Shown piece by piece: positions 8,271-10,370 of a DNA stretch of 10,370 nt. How positions within the stretch are numbered: position 1 is the stretch's first letter; the number at the start of each line of letters is the position of its first letter. The stretch comes from Phoronis pallida (lineage: Eukaryota; Phoronida; Phoronidae), in the NCBI GenBank assembly GCA_028565715.1, contig JAOXYC010241345.1, positions 1-10,370 on the forward strand. Reading direction: 5' to 3'. The notes beneath the pieces were generated by a model, which saw nothing but the letters and a program-made list of their open reading frames with translations, searched no databases and was not told the origin of the DNA. Both the position numbers and the translations under genes were made by a program.

Positions 8271-8392
8271 TTATAAACCTTCACGCGAACACTGTCAGTG
8301 ATTTACTGAGCTGTAATTGAATTATTTTTACAAGAAGTTATAAACCTTCACGCGAACAGTGTCGCCGTAATTTAATGATGTTTAATTCAATT
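8271..8392 (+). repeat. Duplicated AACCTTCACGCGAACA sequence
   Basis: TTATAAACCTTCACGCGAAC followed by ASTGTC occurs at 8271-8296 and 8338-8363, a 67-bp period, with one difference in the last bases (ACTGTC versus AGTGTC). The 11-bp sequence TAATTGAATTA (8313-8323) is repeated in inverted form as TAATTCAATTA (8382-8392), bracketing the second copy. A third, diverged copy is at 6359. This may be a small tandem duplication or part of an unrecognised element. Confidence 0.6.
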
Positions 8393-8804
8393 ATATTCCC
8401 CATAGGGCTTGTCATCAGTTGAAAAACGACCGTTTAGCAAACATATTACCGCATATTGCTGACGATTGTCCAATTAAACCATGTTTTATAATGGATGCGT
8501 CTGGGGGACTCTTCGTCTGGATTATCTCACTTTTATGTTTGTAGAGAACACGAATACCGACATACACATTTCGCGTTTTTTTTGCAAATTTGCTGCTATG
8601 TTATATTAAGTGAATTGCAAAGTTGCCATATAAATGTTACTACATATGTATATATGTTATCTCAAATTAGCACGTTGGGGCGGATTCTCCATTTTTGCGG
8701 GGTTATTAATGTTTACCCAATTGTATGCTAACGAGACTTGTTAAATTTCATTCGCCGTTAAAACATGTTCTATTGAATATGACGTTCCTTTTATTATAAT
8801 CAAC
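8393..8804. other. No gene seen
   Basis: AT-rich sequence. The plus-strand frame at 8495-8731 has no conserved motif or exon-like borders. I see no repeat connection to the rest of the window. Confidence 0.4.
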
Positions 8805-8839
8805 TTCGTTGATATACTTTGAAAAGACAGAAAAATTCA

Positions 8840-8913
8840 GAACCCGACCGAGAATCCAACCCGGGTCTCCTATTTTCATGATAATTGTGCTTTAACCTCT
8901 ACACCACCGGGGT
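8840..8913 (-). pseudogene. tRNA-Glu-like sequence, left arm (damaged B box)
   Basis: On the minus strand it reads ACCCCGGTGGTGTAGAGG... and ends ...GGTCGGGTTC, 74 nt like its partner. The B-box region is GGGTTGGATTCTC; the C that normally follows GTT is replaced by G, and one T-stem base has changed, so Pol III initiation should be weaker than for the right-arm copy. It is followed at once on its own strand by GAATTTTTCTG, a T5 run that would stop Pol III. Confidence 0.65.
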
Positions 8914-8990
8914 CCTAGTAGTTTCTGTGCTAATTTTAACGCTATAAGCCAGGCACGTATAGCGTTAAAATTAGCATAAAAATTACTAGG

Positions 8991-9064
8991 ACCCCGGTGG
9001 TGTAGAGGTTAAAGCACAACTATCATGAAAATAGGAGACCCGGGTTCGATTCCCGGTCGGGTTC
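8991..9064 (+). tRNA. tRNA-Glu-like sequence, right arm (intact A and B boxes)
   Basis: The 74-nt stretch has a 7-bp acceptor ACCCCGG/TCGGGTT with one mismatch and one wobble, a D arm GTG/CAC around TAGAGGTTAAAG, an anticodon arm CTAT/ATAG around CATGAAA, and a T arm CCGGG-TTCGATT-CCCGG. The A box TGGTGTAGAGG and B box GGTTCGATTCC fit Pol III consensus. GGTGGT-TAG-GGTTA and CCCGGGTTCGATTCCCGGTC are as in animal tRNA-Glu, but the anticodon position reads TGA with A at position 33 instead of U. So it is a tRNA-derived promoter head and very unlikely to be a decoding tRNA. A TTTT at 9077-9080 is the first downstream Pol III stop. Confidence 0.55.
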
Positions 9065-9139
9065 TGAATTTCCTGTCTTTTCAAAATTTATCACTTTCTG
9101 CCAGTAAAAGCATACATTTATTTGTATTCGTTGATATAC

Positions 9140-9798
9140 ATTAAACTTGCCGGAAATGAGTCGAATTTGAAAATTGGTTAAGTGATTACCTTTTAATTCA
9201 AATTGTTTATCAACTGATTAATGCTTTTTGGACACGATGTAGTTGTACAGTTTTTTAGCGTTGAACCCCTTCAGGGTAGACCTATTTAAAGTTTTGTGAT
9301 ATCAAGCTCTGATTCTAAAATTTTGGAAAACTGGACCAGAATGCGCTGAATACGAAATTTTCCTCCCCCGACTTCTATTTCCCGGAACCTGAGCATGGGC
9401 GTTAACGTATTAGTGTGTATCAATGATTAGATTTTCGTTAATTCATATTTTAAAGAGCTGCCTCACCTGCTTCACGTTAGACGAGGTAGGCATAACTGTC
9501 GTAAACTGATAAGTGAAATTACTGAATAATGGACTCAAGTTAACCATTTAAATCTTTCTCATCTTTTGACGATTATTAATGATGTGAACAAGTTTTAAAA
9601 ACGTTAGAGATTTGTTAATCATTGACTAACCAAGCATGTCTTTCGGCATAGTAGTATAATGGCAAGAAACTGACATTGTAAGGCACTGTAAGTCACGTGA
9701 TACTGGAGCAGCAATTATTTTAGCTCAACAAACAACAATGAAAACCAAGCACTTTCAAACTTCAAGAACGGTTCTTCAATGCCCCGAATTTGAAATAC
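9140..9798. other. No gene seen
   Basis: AT-rich sequence. An A-box-like TAGTATAATGG near 9651 has no B box at a tRNA distance. No coding region or further repeat is visible. Confidence 0.4.
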
Positions 9799-9822
9799 TG
9801 AAAAGACAGAAAAATTCGAAAC
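9799..9822 (-). repeat. Short relic of the tRNA-headed repeat family
   Basis: On the minus strand it reads TTTCGAATTTTTCTGTCTTTTC, the same tail-start core found at 5543, 7764, 8821 (minus) and 9061. Only about 24 bases are clearly related, and the flanks are too diverged to align with confidence. It lies 670 bp from the palindromic element, in the orientation of its left arm. Confidence 0.5.
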
Positions 9823-10370
9823 GGATCTGGATTTGCACTGAATTTACCTTTTTTATAATCTCGAGTTACTAAGAACATGTTCGACTGTCAACATTGAAAA
9901 CGCTAGTGTCGAAACATGTTAAGTTTAATTGCTCGTTTCCAGAAGAGATTTATATATACAGTAGTTACATGCAATCAACTGATGTAAACTAATGTTGCAA
10001 CATAACTAAAGGGCATCAGTGTCAATTTTTGAGAAACCAAAATCAATTGCATGTAGAATCCTAATTTCCATTGCCACACACTAGGATATTTTAAGGTAAA
10101 GAAGGGTTAGGGGCTATTGAACGTTGCCATGGCAACCGATTGTTTAGTTTCCCCCCCTGTAATGCTTTGCAGACACCGATATGCCAGCATTATCAGTGAC
10201 ATGCATCGTTTTACTAGAAAACATTACTTATCTCTAAGATTTTAAGGTGTCACTTAAAACATTTACGTAGTAAATTATAAATTATAGTCGTATATCGATC
10301 GTACAATCAAAAATTATTGAGGAATCTTATAGCAATCATAATATCATTGAGGAATATGTCTTACAAGAGT
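9823..10370. other. No gene; contains an X-box motif
   Basis: No open frame worth calling. The RFX-type motif at 10123 is listed separately. The last 150 bases are very AT-rich, with ATTGAGGAAT repeated at 10316-10325 and 10346-10355. Confidence 0.4.
10123..10136 (+). promoter_or_regulatory. Perfect palindromic RFX X-box
   Basis: GTTGCCATGGCAAC is a perfectly self-complementary 14-mer and the ideal two-half-site X-box for RFX-family factors. It differs by one base from the motif at 5881. In AT-rich DNA, a chance perfect 14-bp palindrome matching this consensus is unlikely. The regulated gene, if any, would have to lie outside the window. Confidence 0.55.

Larger units (their letters stand above)
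8805..9139 (+). mobile_element. Palindromic tRNA-headed element with 13-bp target-site duplication
   Basis: Exact direct repeats TTCGTTGATATAC lie at 8805-8817 and 9127-9139. Between them are a left arm (8818-8946), an 11-bp spacer AGCCAGGCACG (8947-8957), and a right arm (8958-9085) that is its reverse complement, followed by a one-sided tail to 9126. I count seven substitutions (six of them transitions) and one indel between the arms over about 129 bp. Each arm holds a tRNA-Glu-like sequence plus about 33 bp upstream of it (TATAGCGTTAAAATTAGCA...). The tail ends CATACATTTATTTGTA, the same terminal base as the separate family copy at 7829, so the border and the direct repeat confirm each other. 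Read as an insertion, it is a sense copy joined head-to-head to an inverted, tail-truncated copy. It could be an abnormal SINE insertion or a foldback DNA element that captured a tRNA. Confidence 0.75.

Noticed and set aside
9651-9700. A-box-like TAGTATAATGG suggesting a tRNA
   Set aside because: No B box or T arm at tRNA distance.
1-10370. CRISPR array, bacterial operon, phage or toxin system
   Set aside because: No regularly spaced repeats, no Shine-Dalgarno-led gene runs and no long open frames; the composition and repeats are eukaryotic.

Overview
This window looks like non-coding DNA from an animal nuclear genome, most likely an aquatic invertebrate. It is strongly AT-rich. Every open frame is short and none resembles a conserved host protein. 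There is no bacterial gene packing. What can be recognised is eukaryotic: the decayed end of a retroelement with a GIY-YIG endonuclease, several tRNA-derived (SINE-like) sequences, foldback repeats and degenerate tandem repeats. I cannot name the species. The SINE body at about 7283-7314 resembles a conserved central segment that I associate from memory with invertebrate SINEs; this is unverified.

Layout. Positions 1-about 310 hold a broken GIY-YIG endonuclease tail of Penelope-like type. Positions 440-2680 have no recognisable gene, only a 17-bp direct repeat (687/730), a (TAGTG)4 microsatellite and two adjacent small palindromes (2418-2456). A nested long hairpin lies at 2692-2842. Positions 2843-4750 have no gene, but carry a CTCF-like motif at 3511-3525. 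A weak foldback (4757-4859) and a possible tRNA-Leu-like relic (about 5090-5152, minus) follow. A relic tail of a repeat family lies at 5531-5567, and an RFX-type X-box at 5881. Positions 6538-6834 are a degenerate tandem repeat with AGGTCA-like units. Positions 6828-6923 and 7159-7254 are two copies of a 96-bp repeat; the second is bracketed by a 12-bp direct repeat, which suggests a mobile unit. A tRNA-Lys-like SINE occupies about 7268-7430 on the minus strand. A second family tail lies at 7745-7829. A duplicated 26-27-bp sequence lies at 8271/8338.

The most striking object is at 8818-9126. It is a near-perfect palindrome with two head-to-head tRNA-Glu-like sequences, an 11-bp spacer and a one-sided tail, all flanked by a 13-bp direct repeat. 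Its tail ends at the same base as the independent copy at 7829, which supports a real element boundary. Further family fragments occur at 5531 and 9799. A perfect palindromic X-box lies at 10123-10136.

No intact protein-coding gene can be supported. The window is best read as an intergenic or intronic repeat graveyard with a few candidate regulatory motifs.
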